NCBI GenBank assembly: GCA_029259725.1
Contig: JAJDER010000091.1
Span: forward strand, 1 to 64,000
DNA from: Planctomycetota bacterium
GTDB taxonomy: Bacteria; Planctomycetota; B15-G4
Length of the DNA stretch: 64,000 nt
Direction of reading: 5' to 3'
Within the stretch, counting starts at the first letter, position 1. Each line of letters opens with the position of its first letter. A model generated the notes under the pieces. That model saw only the letters and a list, made by a program, of their open reading frames with translations, did no database searches and was not told where the DNA came from. This document shows positions 7,917 through 16,981 of this stretch, piece after piece. Position numbers and translations under genes: made by a program.

Positions 7917-10433
7917 TCAGTCCAGCAAGATGAAGCCGAAGTCGATGGTGAAGTCCGTCTTCCCGGGCGGCAGGCCCGACAAGGCGGCGACCGACGCGCC
8001 GGGCACGATGCCGAGCGCGCCGTCCGAGTCGGCCAGGTCATTCGCGCCGGCGTCGGTGAGGGTGGCGCCGAAGCCCGCCAGCGCGAGTTGGTTGAGCCGT
8101 ACCAGGACGACGTAGTCGGGGTCGTTGGGAACCAGCCCCGAGAACACGTATCGGCCCTGGACATCCGTCACGACCGACTCGACCGGCACGCCGGCGCGGT
8201 CGAGACGCACGACGACCCCCTCGAGCCCGGGCTCGAGGGGCTGCTGCAGGCCGTCGCCGTTGAGGTCATGGAAGACGCGGTCGCCGACCTGCACGGGCAA
8301 CGCCTGACACAGCAGGGCCAGATCCCCCAGCCCCGCCGCCTTGCCGAAGGTGCCGGCCTGGTTCAGCGAGTAGACCTTGTAGGCATCGGTGATCGTGCCG
8401 GTGGCCACGTCGAAGCGCCGCACGCCGCCGGTGCGGATCTCGTCACCACCCCCGTTGATCGGGTCGAAAGCCGTCGTGGCCACCTCGCCCGAACCGGGCA
8501 GGATCGCCACGCCGCCGAGGGTCACCTCATCGTGGGCGGTGATGCCACCGACCTCGAAGAAGTCCTCGAAGAAGTACTCACCTCCGCCCGGGCCTTCACC
8601 GTTGCCGGCGCCCGCGGTGCTCACCCCGCCGGCGGAGCCATCGGACTCGAGTACGTAGCCGCCGCGGTCGCTCGTCGCGCGCAAGAGGTCGCCGCCCGAG
8701 ATGCCCTCGTAGGTCTGCAGACCGGAGAGTGCCAGGTTCAGGTAACCCGTCTGGTGCCCGTGCCGGTCGATGAAGCCGAGCGCCAGGCTGCCGTCGCGGT
8801 GGAACTCGATGCTCGACAGGATCGGCTGCGGGAAGACGGCCTTGATGCCGCAGCTGGTCGGGAAGAAGTCGATCCAGGGAAAGAAGCCGGTCAGGAACAG
8901 GCAGTCGATCTCGGCCTTGCCCTTGGGATACGTGAGCGGGAAGGTGAACTCGTCCACGAACGCGCCGCGACTCAGGCGCCGCACGTGGGCGTCGACCTGG
9001 CCGGTGAGCAGGTCGGTCTCGCCGGTGCAGACGACGCCGACGTAGAGCTCGCCGCGGTGGACGCTCACCGCGAAGGGGCGCGCCTCGCCGTTGGTACAGG
9101 TGATGCCGGCCACCGCATCGAATCGGTCGAGCAGCGTGCCCGTCGCGATGTCGATCGCGAGGACCTCGCGCTGGTTCAGGTTGACCGCGTAGAGCGTGGT
9201 CTCGTCGTCCGAGATCGCGAGACCGCCCAGGCCGACCTTGCCGACCTTGTCGAACGCATCCGCGTCGTAGGACACCTCGTCGGTGTTGGCCGGCAGATCC
9301 GGGCGCGAGACCGTGCCGAGGTCGACGCCGGGAAGCGTGGCCACGTCCACCCAGAGCGAGACGTCGTCCGGCGAGGGCGTACCCAGGCAAGCCTCGTCGA
9401 CCCGGTAGATCGCGCCGAGTCCGCCGGGGCCGAAGCCCACGTGGCGCTTGAGGAAGGCCGCGGCGAACAGCGTGTCGGTGTGACGCTGGTACGCGAGGCC
9501 CCAGGTCGCGCCCACCTGCACGGCGTTGGCCAGGTAGGTGTTCTGGCCCGAACCGGACGCGTCGTAGGGGAATCGCACGAGCACGTCCTCGCCGGCCGCA
9601 GTGCCCGCGAGGAGCGGGTCGCCGTTCACGTAGCACGGGGTGGCCAGGCACGCGTCGGTGCCCTCGGGGCAGATCTCGACGGGCGCGATCAGCGCGAGAT
9701 CGACCTCACAGGTATCGCCCTCGACGAACTGGACTTCCTTGCCGCCATTCGCTTCGGCCGGCCCGACCGTGAGCCAACTCGGCCAGCCGCTGAACTCGAG
9801 CCGGAGGGCGTCGGTCTGGATGCCCGTGAACTGGTACTGCCCGTCGCCGTCGGTGAGCGTCATGTCGACCAGCACGTCGGCGGCGTCGTACGCCTCGACG
9901 AGGACGCCGGGCACACCCGGCTCGCCCAGGTCGGCGACACCGTTGGCGTCATGGTCGTTCCACACGCGGCCGCCCAGGATCTCCTCGCACGCGTCGGTGC
10001 AGGGCCCGTCGACTCCGGTCATGCTCACCCCGTTCGACACCCCGATGTTCCCCGGGTCGGTCGGATCGACGGCGATGAACTGCAACCACTCGGTCTTGTC
10101 GATGAGCAGCGGGCGACACGGGACCGGGACGGTGAACTCGAGCTGTCCGCTCGGCGGCATGACGATCGGGACGACCAGCAGGAACGGGACGCCGAGGCAG
10201 AGCTCACCGACCGCCGACGGCGTGGGGCCACCCGACAGCGAGACGATGATGTTGACGACCCACCCGCCGGGGGCCGTGAGCATCACGTCGAACTCGCCCC
10301 CGATCTCGATGGTCTCGGGGACGTTGATGACGAACCCGGGGTCGCCCGCGCAGTCGCCCAGGGCGGCTGCAGGCGTGGTCAGTGTCATGCAAAGGCCCAG
10401 CAGGACCCCGAGGGGCCGCCCGATACGGCTCAT
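7917..10433 (-). CDS. Large secreted protein with SdrD B-like domains and a propeller-like middle
   Basis: ATG 10433 has a strong site (AGGAGAAG, about 6-nt spacer) and opens a clean signal peptide (MSRIGRPLGVLLGLCMTL). Residues about 35-140 resemble the ~100-residue module that ends several other exported proteins here (EWLQFIAVDP then IGVSNGV), but at the N-terminus. Residues 154-205 and about 695-790 are SdrD B-type domains (GGRVWNDHDANGVADLGEPG; VGDRVFHDLNGDGLQQPLEP). The middle 400 residues alternate short beta strands with comments-like segments (LGGLAISDDETTLYAVNL), as in YVTN-type propellers. It probably works at the cell surface or outside; no catalytic motif is visible. Confidence 0.75.
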   Translation of the reverse strand: MSRIGRPLGVLLGLCMTLTTPAAALGDCAGDPGFVINVPETIEIGGEFDVMLTAPGGWVVNIIVSLSGGPTPSAVGELCLGVPFLLVVPIVMPPSGQLEFTVPVPCRPLLIDKTEWLQFIAVDPTDPGNIGVSNGVSMTGVDGPCTDACEEILGGRVWNDHDANGVADLGEPGVPGVLVEAYDAADVLVDMTLTDGDGQYQFTGIQTDALRLEFSGWPSWLTVGPAEANGGKEVQFVEGDTCEVDLALIAPVEICPEGTDACLATPCYVNGDPLLAGTAAGEDVLVRFPYDASGSGQNTYLANAVQVGATWGLAYQRHTDTLFAAAFLKRHVGFGPGGLGAIYRVDEACLGTPSPDDVSLWVDVATLPGVDLGTVSRPDLPANTDEVSYDADAFDKVGKVGLGGLAISDDETTLYAVNLNQREVLAIDIATGTLLDRFDAVAGITCTNGEARPFAVSVHRGELYVGVVCTGETDLLTGQVDAHVRRLSRGAFVDEFTFPLTYPKGKAEIDCLFLTGFFPWIDFFPTSCGIKAVFPQPILSSIEFHRDGSLALGFIDRHGHQTGYLNLALSGLQTYEGISGGDLLRATSDRGGYVLESDGSAGGVSTAGAGNGEGPGGGEYFFEDFFEVGGITAHDEVTLGGVAILPGSGEVATTAFDPINGGGDEIRTGGVRRFDVATGTITDAYKVYSLNQAGTFGKAAGLGDLALLCQALPVQVGDRVFHDLNGDGLQQPLEPGLEGVVVRLDRAGVPVESVVTDVQGRYVFSGLVPNDPDYVVLVRLNQLALAGFGATLTDAGANDLADSDGALGIVPGASVAALSGLPPGKTDFTIDFGFILLD

Positions 10434-10701
10434 GGATGCTTCTCCTGGTTGCCCGTCCGGCTCGCCATCCGGCAAGCCGGTTCCCAGCCGCTCGGGTCAG
10501 TGTAAGCCACGAATGGGGATCCGTCCCGGAGCCGGCGACACCTCGCGCCCGGCAGCGGGGGGACGCAAGGGCTGGTCTGGTGACCGCGCAGGGTCGAGAA
10601 TGCACGTTCGGGATCCAGGGCCGGGGATCAGCGTGTCACCGCCCGTCGCGGTCGTTCCACCCCCACCCCGGTACGGAGGACCCAGTGGAGACCACGACCC
10701 C
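10434..10701. other. 268-bp divergent intergenic region
   Basis: This gap separates the divergent starts at 10433 (minus) and 10702 (plus) and must hold both promoters. I see the AGGAGAAG site for the minus gene and a GGAG near 10687 for the plus gene, but no convincing -35/-10 pair and no clear operator. Confidence 0.5.
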
Positions 10702-12843
10702 ATGACGCTGCGCGCCTGCCCGTCGACGCGATCGACGCTCGGTCTGGTCCTGCTCGCCGCAAGCGCCCTGCTGCCCGGCATGGCCCCGGCGACCGGCGCC
10801 ACGAGCGACCCGTCGGAGGCGCCCGGCGTCGCGGCAGCGGCCTCCCGCATCGACGCCCTGGTCGAGGAGGCCCTGGCGCGGCACGGCCAGGCCGTCGAAG
10901 CCGCCGTCGTGGACACCGTGTTCCTGCGCCGGGCCTACGTCGACATCGCCGGCCGTATTCCCACCGCGGGAGAGGCGCGCGCCTTCCTCGACGATCCCGC
11001 GCCGGGCAAGCGCAACCGGCTGATCGACACGCTCCTCGACGGACCCGGCTACGCCGCGCGCATGTTCCTCTGGTACGCGGACCTGTTCCGACTGCGCACC
11101 AAGCTCGCCAAGCGCACGTCCGGCGAGCCGTTCGCCCACTGGATCAAGCAGGCCATCGCGGACGACATGCCCTACGACACCCTCGTCCACGAGCTGCTCG
11201 CCGCCACCGGCCCCGCCCACGCCGAGGGCTCGGGCGCGACCGGCTACCTGCTGCGCGACCGGGGCATGCCCGAGGACAGCATGTCCAACACGGCGCGCCT
11301 GTTCCTCGGCATGCGCATCGAGTGCGCGCAGTGCCACGACCACCCCTTCAACGAGTGGACCCAGCGGCAGTACTTCGAGATGGTCGCGTTCAGCGGCGGC
11401 GTCGACTACGAGATCGACTTCGGCGGCGTCGACCACGGGCCGCGGCTGCTCGAGTTGCGCGCGGAGGTGAAGCAGACCCTGGGCAAGCCCGGGAACAAGG
11501 CTTTCGAGCGCATGCTGCGACCGCTCTCCACGGGTCTCGAGGGCACCGGCACCGCGGCCGTGCGCCTGCCCGACGACTACCGCTCTCAAGCCGGCGGAGC
11601 GCCGGGCGACTGGATCCGCGCGCGCACCCTGTTCGGTGACGCGATCGGCCCCGAGCCCGAGTTCCCCGAGCCGCCACGCGGCAACGCCAAGCGCTCGCGT
11701 CGCGCCAGGGACAAGACCAGGCCGCCGCTCCCGGTCGGGTCGCGGGAGGTCTTCGCCGACTGGGTCACGTCCTCGGAGAACCCGACCTTCACGACGGTCA
11801 TCGCCAATCGCATGTGGAAGCGGGTCATGGGCCACGGCCTGGTGGAGCCCGTCGACAGCCTCGACCTGGGTCCCGATCCGGTGCACCCCGAGCTGCTCGC
11901 CGAGCTCGAGTCGCTGATGCGCGCACTGGACTACGACCTGCGCGAGTTCCAGCGCGTGCTGCACCACACGGCGGCCTGGCAGCGACGAGCCCCCACCGTC
12001 GACCTCGGCTGGGACGCTCCGGCCTCGCTGGGCGCGCCGCCGGTGCATCGGATGCAGGCGGAGCAGATCTGGGATTCCCTGCTCACGCTGGTCGTCGAGG
12101 ACGTCGATGGCACCCTGGCCCCGCCGCGGGACGCCTACGCCGCGGGCGTCTACGCGTCCTACTCGGAGCTCGCCTCGGCCCCCGCGGACGAGTTGCTCGA
12201 CGAGGTCCGCTTCCGCGCCTTGAAGTTCTCGGACCCGGCGGCTTACCGCGTGGCCCAGAAGGCACGCAAGCAGGAGCAGCAGGCCGACCGCAAGGCCGAG
12301 CGCCAAGCGGATCAGCGCGCACTCCGGCCGCTGAAGAACGCACTGCGCAAGGCCAAGCGCCGCGATGACACGGCCGCCATCGAGACCCTGCAAGACCAGC
12401 TCACCGACACCGCGTCCGACGCCGACGCCATGGACGAGCGGCGCCCCAAGAAGAAGCGGCCCGCGGACGGGCTGGTGCGCGCCGCCGACCTGCCCTCCCC
12501 CGCGCCGGCCGACCACTTCCTGCGCGCGTTCGGACAGTCGGACCGCGAGCAGATCGACGCCGGCCACGTCGAGCCCAACGTGCCGCAGGTGCTGTCGCTG
12601 CTGAACGGGTTCCTGGAGACACACCTGCTGACCAATCCGGACGCCGTGCTGGGACAGGAACTGGAGGCCGCGCCCCACACCGACGCGCGCATCGAGACGG
12701 CGTTCCTGGCGCTGCTCGCGCGCCGGCCGACGGCCGACGAGTTGCGTCTCTGGCGTGGTGAGATCGGAAGCCGAGGACGGCAAGCGTTGAAGGACCTGGT
12801 CTGGACCCTCGCCAACACGCATGAGTTCCTCTTCGTGCGTTGA
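10702..12843 (+). CDS. DUF1549 and DUF1553 domain secreted protein (planctomycete type)
   Basis: Residues 1-35 are a signal peptide. DUF1549 covers about 45-260, including VFLRRAYVDIAGRIPT, GPGYAARMFLWYADLFR and the characteristic IECAQCHDHPFNEW segment, whose C-x-x-C-H resembles a haem c site but is a conserved feature of DUF1549. DUF1553 lies near 345-690 (FADWVTSSENPTFTTVIANRMW; VHRMQAEQIWDSLL). A lysine/arginine/glutamate-rich insertion (about 515-590) interrupts it. Many planctomycete relatives carry an N-terminal cytochrome c domain; here it is absent and a separate cytochrome c gene lies two genes downstream. Family role is unproven, commonly linked with DUF1501 in export or degradation of complex substrates. 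ATG 10702 was chosen because everything upstream in frame lacks protein-like composition. Confidence 0.85.
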   Translation: MTLRACPSTRSTLGLVLLAASALLPGMAPATGATSDPSEAPGVAAAASRIDALVEEALARHGQAVEAAVVDTVFLRRAYVDIAGRIPTAGEARAFLDDPAPGKRNRLIDTLLDGPGYAARMFLWYADLFRLRTKLAKRTSGEPFAHWIKQAIADDMPYDTLVHELLAATGPAHAEGSGATGYLLRDRGMPEDSMSNTARLFLGMRIECAQCHDHPFNEWTQRQYFEMVAFSGGVDYEIDFGGVDHGPRLLELRAEVKQTLGKPGNKAFERMLRPLSTGLEGTGTAAVRLPDDYRSQAGGAPGDWIRARTLFGDAIGPEPEFPEPPRGNAKRSRRARDKTRPPLPVGSREVFADWVTSSENPTFTTVIANRMWKRVMGHGLVEPVDSLDLGPDPVHPELLAELESLMRALDYDLREFQRVLHHTAAWQRRAPTVDLGWDAPASLGAPPVHRMQAEQIWDSLLTLVVEDVDGTLAPPRDAYAAGVYASYSELASAPADELLDEVRFRALKFSDPAAYRVAQKARKQEQQADRKAERQADQRALRPLKNALRKAKRRDDTAAIETLQDQLTDTASDADAMDERRPKKKRPADGLVRAADLPSPAPADHFLRAFGQSDREQIDAGHVEPNVPQVLSLLNGFLETHLLTNPDAVLGQELEAAPHTDARIETAFLALLARRPTADELRLWRGEIGSRGRQALKDLVWTLANTHEFLFVR

Positions 12844-14165
12844 ACACCTGGAGCCCCGCCTTGACCCTCGCACGCCTGCTCCACGGCGCCGACCCGCTCA
12901 GTCGCCGCGACTTCCTCGCCGGTCTGGCGTCGGGGCTGCTGGGCGTCGGCGCCGCGTCGATCCTGCCGGGACGCGCGCACGCGTTCGACGAGGTACCCAT
13001 CGCCCTCGGCCCCGCCACGGCGCGCCAGGTCATCTACCTGTACATGGGTGGCGGCATGTCGCATCTCGACACCCTGGACCCCAAGCCCGGCGCGGCGACC
13101 CAGGGACCCACGGGCTGGATCCGGACCGTCGCGGACGACGTGATCGTGTCGGAGCACTTCCCGCTGCTCGCGGCGCAGATGGACAAGGTGGCGGTCGTGC
13201 GTTCGCTGCAGTCCACCCAGGGTGCCCACGCCCAGGGCACCTACGCGATGCACACCAGCTACGAGATGCGCGGCACCATCCGGCACCCGAGCCTCGGGGC
13301 GTGGGCGCAGCGCATGGCCGGCGGCCTGCACCCGACGCTGCCCGCACACGTCTGTATCGGCGGCGGCGCCAACCACGCTTCCAGGGGCTTCTTCGACTCG
13401 CGCTTCGTGCCGCTTCCCATCGGGGATCCCGAGGCGGGCCTGCAGCATGCCGCCCGCGCCGAGGGCGTGGACTCCGACACGTTCACCCGCCGCCTCGACC
13501 GCGTCGCCGCCATGAACGCGGCCTTCCGCGCCGAGCAGGGCCACGCCTCGGTGGGCGCCTACGCCGACATGTACGAGCAGGCGGTGCGCCTCATGGACAG
13601 CAGCGATCTGGCCGCGTTCGACATCACCGCCGAGCCCGAGTCCCTGCGCGAGGCCTACGGACGCAGCACCCTCGGCCGCGGGTGCCTGCTGGCACGACGA
13701 CTGATCGAGCACGGGGTGCGCTGGGTCGAGGTGGTCAGCGGGGGCTGGGACACGCACAGCGACAACTTCGAATCCATGCTGGAACTCTGCCCGCCCCTCG
13801 ATCGCGCGCTGGCCGTGTTGCTCGCGGACCTGGAAGCGCGCGGGCGCCTCGACGAGACGCTGGTCGTGTTGGCCACCGAGTTCGGCCGCTCGCCACAGAT
13901 CACCGAGGCGCGCCAGGGACGCAACCACCACCCGCAGGCCTTCAGCGGGCTCCTGGCCGGCGGCGGCATCGTCGGCGGAAGACGCTGGGGCGCGACGGAC
14001 GCGACCGGCACCGAGGTGATCGAGGACGCCGTCCCGGTGGCCGACTTCAACGCGACCATCGCGCACGCGCTCGGGTTGCCACTCGAGCACGAGCTCTGCT
14101 CGGAATCGGGCCGCCCGTTCCAGGTCGCCCACGACGGCCGTCCCGTGCGCGCGCTGTTCCGGTGA
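12840..14165 (+). CDS. DUF1501 family protein with twin-arginine signal
   Basis: The start is a TTG that overlaps the stop of the DUF1549 gene (TTGA), the usual coupled arrangement. The N-terminus has a twin-arginine motif (SRRDFLAG) followed by a hydrophobic stretch to RAHA near residue 48, so Tat export is likely. DUF1501 belongs to the alkaline-phosphatase/sulfatase-like superfamily. Visible hallmarks are YLYMGGGMSHLDTLDPKPG near 63, GGWDTHSDNFESM near 300, ATEFGRSPQI near 345 and GRNHHPQAFSGLLAGGGI near 360. Length (441 residues) is typical. DUF1501 almost always follows DUF1549/DUF1553 in planctomycetes. The biochemical activity is not established. Confidence 0.87.
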   Translation: MNTWSPALTLARLLHGADPLSRRDFLAGLASGLLGVGAASILPGRAHAFDEVPIALGPATARQVIYLYMGGGMSHLDTLDPKPGAATQGPTGWIRTVADDVIVSEHFPLLAAQMDKVAVVRSLQSTQGAHAQGTYAMHTSYEMRGTIRHPSLGAWAQRMAGGLHPTLPAHVCIGGGANHASRGFFDSRFVPLPIGDPEAGLQHAARAEGVDSDTFTRRLDRVAAMNAAFRAEQGHASVGAYADMYEQAVRLMDSSDLAAFDITAEPESLREAYGRSTLGRGCLLARRLIEHGVRWVEVVSGGWDTHSDNFESMLELCPPLDRALAVLLADLEARGRLDETLVVLATEFGRSPQITEARQGRNHHPQAFSGLLAGGGIVGGRRWGATDATGTEVIEDAVPVADFNATIAHALGLPLEHELCSESGRPFQVAHDGRPVRALFR

Positions 14166-14212
14166 CCCGTCGCGGTTGGCTCGGCGCCGTGCTCCCCATG
14201 GGGTCTGCACCC

Positions 14213-15277
14213 ATGCACACCACGTCCTCGTCCCCGCGCGCGCCGCGGGCCCGTGCCCCGGCCGCACGTCTGCCCGCCGCGATCCTCGCGCTCGTGACCC
14301 TCGCGCTCCTGACCCTGGCGACGGCGACGCCCGCCGGGGACGTCGATCACGCCACGGCGGTGCAGCCGATCCTCGACCGCCATTGCGTGAAGTGCCACCA
14401 GCCTGTCGGGGATCGCGCGCCCAAGGCGGGTCTCGACCTGAGCGCCGCCGAGGGGCTCCTGGCCGGCGGCGAGGGCGGCCCGGTCGTCGAGCCCGGCGCT
14501 CCCGACCGCAGCCGCCTGATCGCCCTCGTGTCGCTCCCCGACGGAGACCTCGACCGCATGCCGCCCAAGGGCGACCGTCTCGGCGACGACGAGCTGGCGA
14601 CGATCCGCGCGTGGATCGCCGAGGGCTGCGTGATCGGCGAAGGTGCTCCGACCGACATCGACACCGACATCGACATCGACACCGAGGTCCGGGCGCCGCG
14701 GGCCGACACGCCGCCGGATCCCGCGCGGATCCAGCTCTGGCGATCGCTCGGCGGGACGCGCACACCCGTCACCCAGGTCGCCCGCGCCGCAGCCGGTGAC
14801 ACGGTGGTCATCGAACCGGTCATCCCCGGCAGCCCGCTGCTGCGTGTCGGCTGGCCCACCGAGCAGGCGCGCGTCGACGACGACGCCGTCCGGGCCCTCG
14901 CACGCATCGCCGAGAACATCACGGTGCTCGACCTCGGTCGGACCTCGATCACCGACAGGAGTCTCGACACGATCATGCGCTTCCCGCTGCTCGTGCGCCT
15001 CGACCTCAACCGGACCGCCGTCACCAGCACCGGGCTGCGGCGGCTCCAGACCATGCCCGAACTGCGCACCCTGGTGTTGCACGGCACCGCCGTGGACGAC
15101 GACGCCGTCCCCACGCTGCGGACACTGAAGCGCCTGGAGCAGTTGCACCTCTGGAACACCGCGGTGACCGAGGCCGGCGAGACCGCGCTGCTGAAGGATC
15201 GCCCGCGCCTGCGCGTGCACCGGACGCTCGTGCTGCCGGGCCCCGAGCCCGAGGCCGACGAGGACGACGACCTCTGA
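14213..15277 (+). CDS. Planctomycete-type cytochrome c domain fused to leucine-rich repeats
   Basis: After a signal peptide (LPAAILALVTLALLTLATATPAG) comes a PSCyt1-like haem domain with C-V-K-C-H near residue 60, a G-L-D-L-S segment and the distal methionine candidate in DLDRMPPKGD. A short Asp-rich linker (DIDTDIDIDTEV, from hexamer DNA repeats at 14656-14686) joins it to about five leucine-rich repeats of the form L-x-x-L-x-L-x-x-T-x-I/V-T-D-x-x-L. Cytochrome-LRR proteins of this type are found with DUF1549/DUF1501 genes. It is the last gene of the operon. ATG 14213 gives the clean signal peptide; a GTG at 14162 that overlaps the DUF1501 stop is the alternative. Confidence 0.78.
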   Translation: MHTTSSSPRAPRARAPAARLPAAILALVTLALLTLATATPAGDVDHATAVQPILDRHCVKCHQPVGDRAPKAGLDLSAAEGLLAGGEGGPVVEPGAPDRSRLIALVSLPDGDLDRMPPKGDRLGDDELATIRAWIAEGCVIGEGAPTDIDTDIDIDTEVRAPRADTPPDPARIQLWRSLGGTRTPVTQVARAAAGDTVVIEPVIPGSPLLRVGWPTEQARVDDDAVRALARIAENITVLDLGRTSITDRSLDTIMRFPLLVRLDLNRTAVTSTGLRRLQTMPELRTLVLHGTAVDDDAVPTLRTLKRLEQLHLWNTAVTEAGETALLKDRPRLRVHRTLVLPGPEPEADEDDDL

Positions 15278-15301
15278 CCGCGGTGGCCAGCCCAGATCAG
15301 A

Positions 15302-16894
15302 TCAGTTCGTGACGTAGAGCGTGGTCGTCCCGCTCGGCGACCAGCCCTGATCGTTCCAGCCCAGACCGCCCGTGGCCTGCCCGGGCTCGCCTTGCAGCGC
15401 CGAGGTCCCGATCACCAGCGCGATCTCCAGGCCGGTTGTCACCGAGGGCAGCGCGATCGTCGAGACCATGCCGCTGCCCCCCTGATGGGACAACACCAAG
15501 GGGGACGGGAAGCCGCCCGGCAAGGGACAACCACTCGGACACAGGTCGACCTCGTGGGTGAGCAGGGTCAGCAGCGTCAGCGTCAGCGGCTGTGGCCAGG
15601 TCGGCAAGGTCACGGGCACCGGGCTGGGCACCTTCACCGACCCGTTGGCCAGGTAGACCCAGCCGGTCTGGTTCGGATCCGTGTTGAAGGTCGCGTCGCT
15701 GTTCCAGGTGACCCAGGTCGCGCGCTTGCTGCCCGCCCCGCCGCCCGGCGCGGACGTCGGCCATGGGTTGTTGTCGAAGGTCCAGACACCGAAGGCGGGC
15801 GTCATCGGCGAGCCGTTCGGGTTCAGCCCGCCGACACCGGCCGGGTCCTGATTGCCGACGAAGGTCGTCGGGTTCGGCACGCCGCAGAGCCCCTTCAGGC
15901 TGAACGTCTGGTGCCCGCCGAGATCGAAGCCCCCATTCGGGTTGGCGCCGGGGGTGCCGTTGGCATCGCCGATGTTCTCGGTCTGGAGGTAGTAGGGGCC
16001 CGATGCGTTCACGCCGGCCGGGTGCAGCGCCACGTTGGTGAACGGGTCGATGGTGGCGGAGAGATAGGCCGACTCGACGTTGGCGAGGAACGTCTGCACC
16101 GCGGCCTGGCCACCGTCGGAGGCCACGGTGTGCGACTGCCATGCGTTGAGTTCGTCATTCGACAGCGCCCAGTACTGGTTCCCGTCCGAGCCGTTGCGCA
16201 CGTAGCGCCACCATCCGCCTGTCGGGAAGGCCAGCGATGACGTCGCCGACGGCAGCCAGCTGAAACTCACACCCCAGCAGAATCCCGTCGAGGCGATCGG
16301 AAGCCTGATCCCCGCCGCACAGCCCAGCTGCGTGGCGTACCCGCCGAAGCCGGACGAGATCAACGCCTCGTTGGGCAGCAGCACCGTGCCCGTGGCGCAC
16401 GCCGCGGGCAGAGCGCCGAGCACGAACGCCGCGCTCGAACCGCCCGGCGCGCCGTAGGGCACGAAGCCGGCGGAGTTGCCCAGCGGGAAGCAGAGGCCGC
16501 CGGGGTCGGCGAAGGGCGTGAACACGACCGGGTCGTAGGTCGTCGGAAACGGTGCCCGGTTCAACTCGGTCAGGGTGATCAGCGGGAACTGGATCGCTCC
16601 CGTGGGGTTGCCGCCGAAGCCGTAGATGCACACGGTCTCGAGCCACTTCGCCTGCTTGTAGGTCGGCAGCCCACGGGCGCCGAGCGTGCCGCCGTTGATG
16701 GACTCACCCGGGATCCAGGTCCCGAGGCCGTCCTGCGCGCCCTGCTGGCCGCCCGCTCCGACGCCGATGTAGGTGACGTCGTAGTCGTTGTTCAGGACGT
16801 GGTAGTTGCTGCCGTTCTGCGCGCCGAGGGTCGAGACGGACAACGTGCACGCGAACGCGACGCAGAGGCTGCGCCAAGTCATGCTCAGGGTCAT
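15302..16894 (-). CDS. Secreted protein of unknown function, tandem paralogue 1
   Basis: A 530-residue exported protein: the signal peptide ends near residue 25 (STLGAQ). ATG 16894 follows GGAAGG with a 7-nt spacer. It is closely related along its length to the neighbour at 16982-18568: both begin NYHVLNN, share GTWIPGE/GRWIPGE-x-INGGTLGA-x-GLPTYKQ, GNSAGFVPYG/FG, STGFCW, PTGGWW and LSNDELNAWQ/MSNDELNTWQ, and end GWSPSGTTTLYVTN/GWSPSGETTIYITD. Several conserved cysteines, including a C-P-S-G-C-P pair near 435, suggest disulfides. The C-terminal 60 residues (TGLEIALVIGTS) faintly resemble the recurring KGG module. I do not recognise the family. It converges with the cytochrome-LRR gene with 24 bp between stops. 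Confidence 0.7.
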   Translation of the reverse strand: MTLSMTWRSLCVAFACTLSVSTLGAQNGSNYHVLNNDYDVTYIGVGAGGQQGAQDGLGTWIPGESINGGTLGARGLPTYKQAKWLETVCIYGFGGNPTGAIQFPLITLTELNRAPFPTTYDPVVFTPFADPGGLCFPLGNSAGFVPYGAPGGSSAAFVLGALPAACATGTVLLPNEALISSGFGGYATQLGCAAGIRLPIASTGFCWGVSFSWLPSATSSLAFPTGGWWRYVRNGSDGNQYWALSNDELNAWQSHTVASDGGQAAVQTFLANVESAYLSATIDPFTNVALHPAGVNASGPYYLQTENIGDANGTPGANPNGGFDLGGHQTFSLKGLCGVPNPTTFVGNQDPAGVGGLNPNGSPMTPAFGVWTFDNNPWPTSAPGGGAGSKRATWVTWNSDATFNTDPNQTGWVYLANGSVKVPSPVPVTLPTWPQPLTLTLLTLLTHEVDLCPSGCPLPGGFPSPLVLSHQGGSGMVSTIALPSVTTGLEIALVIGTSALQGEPGQATGGLGWNDQGWSPSGTTTLYVTN

Positions 16895-16981
16895 CGGGTC
16901 ACCTTCCGGGTGGTGCCGCGGTTGCCGAAGAGTTCCGGCGTCCGAGGGGGTCGGACGATCACGCCTGGTGGGTGGACACTC

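Noticed and set aside
9640-10701. In-frame N-terminal extension of the DUF1549 protein
   Set aside because: It would overlap the SdrD-type gene on the other strand and lacks protein character; a signal peptide starts at 10702.
14656-14686. Hexamer repeat as a phase-variable tract
   Set aside because: It is short and in multiples of three, so it only changes an Asp-rich linker.
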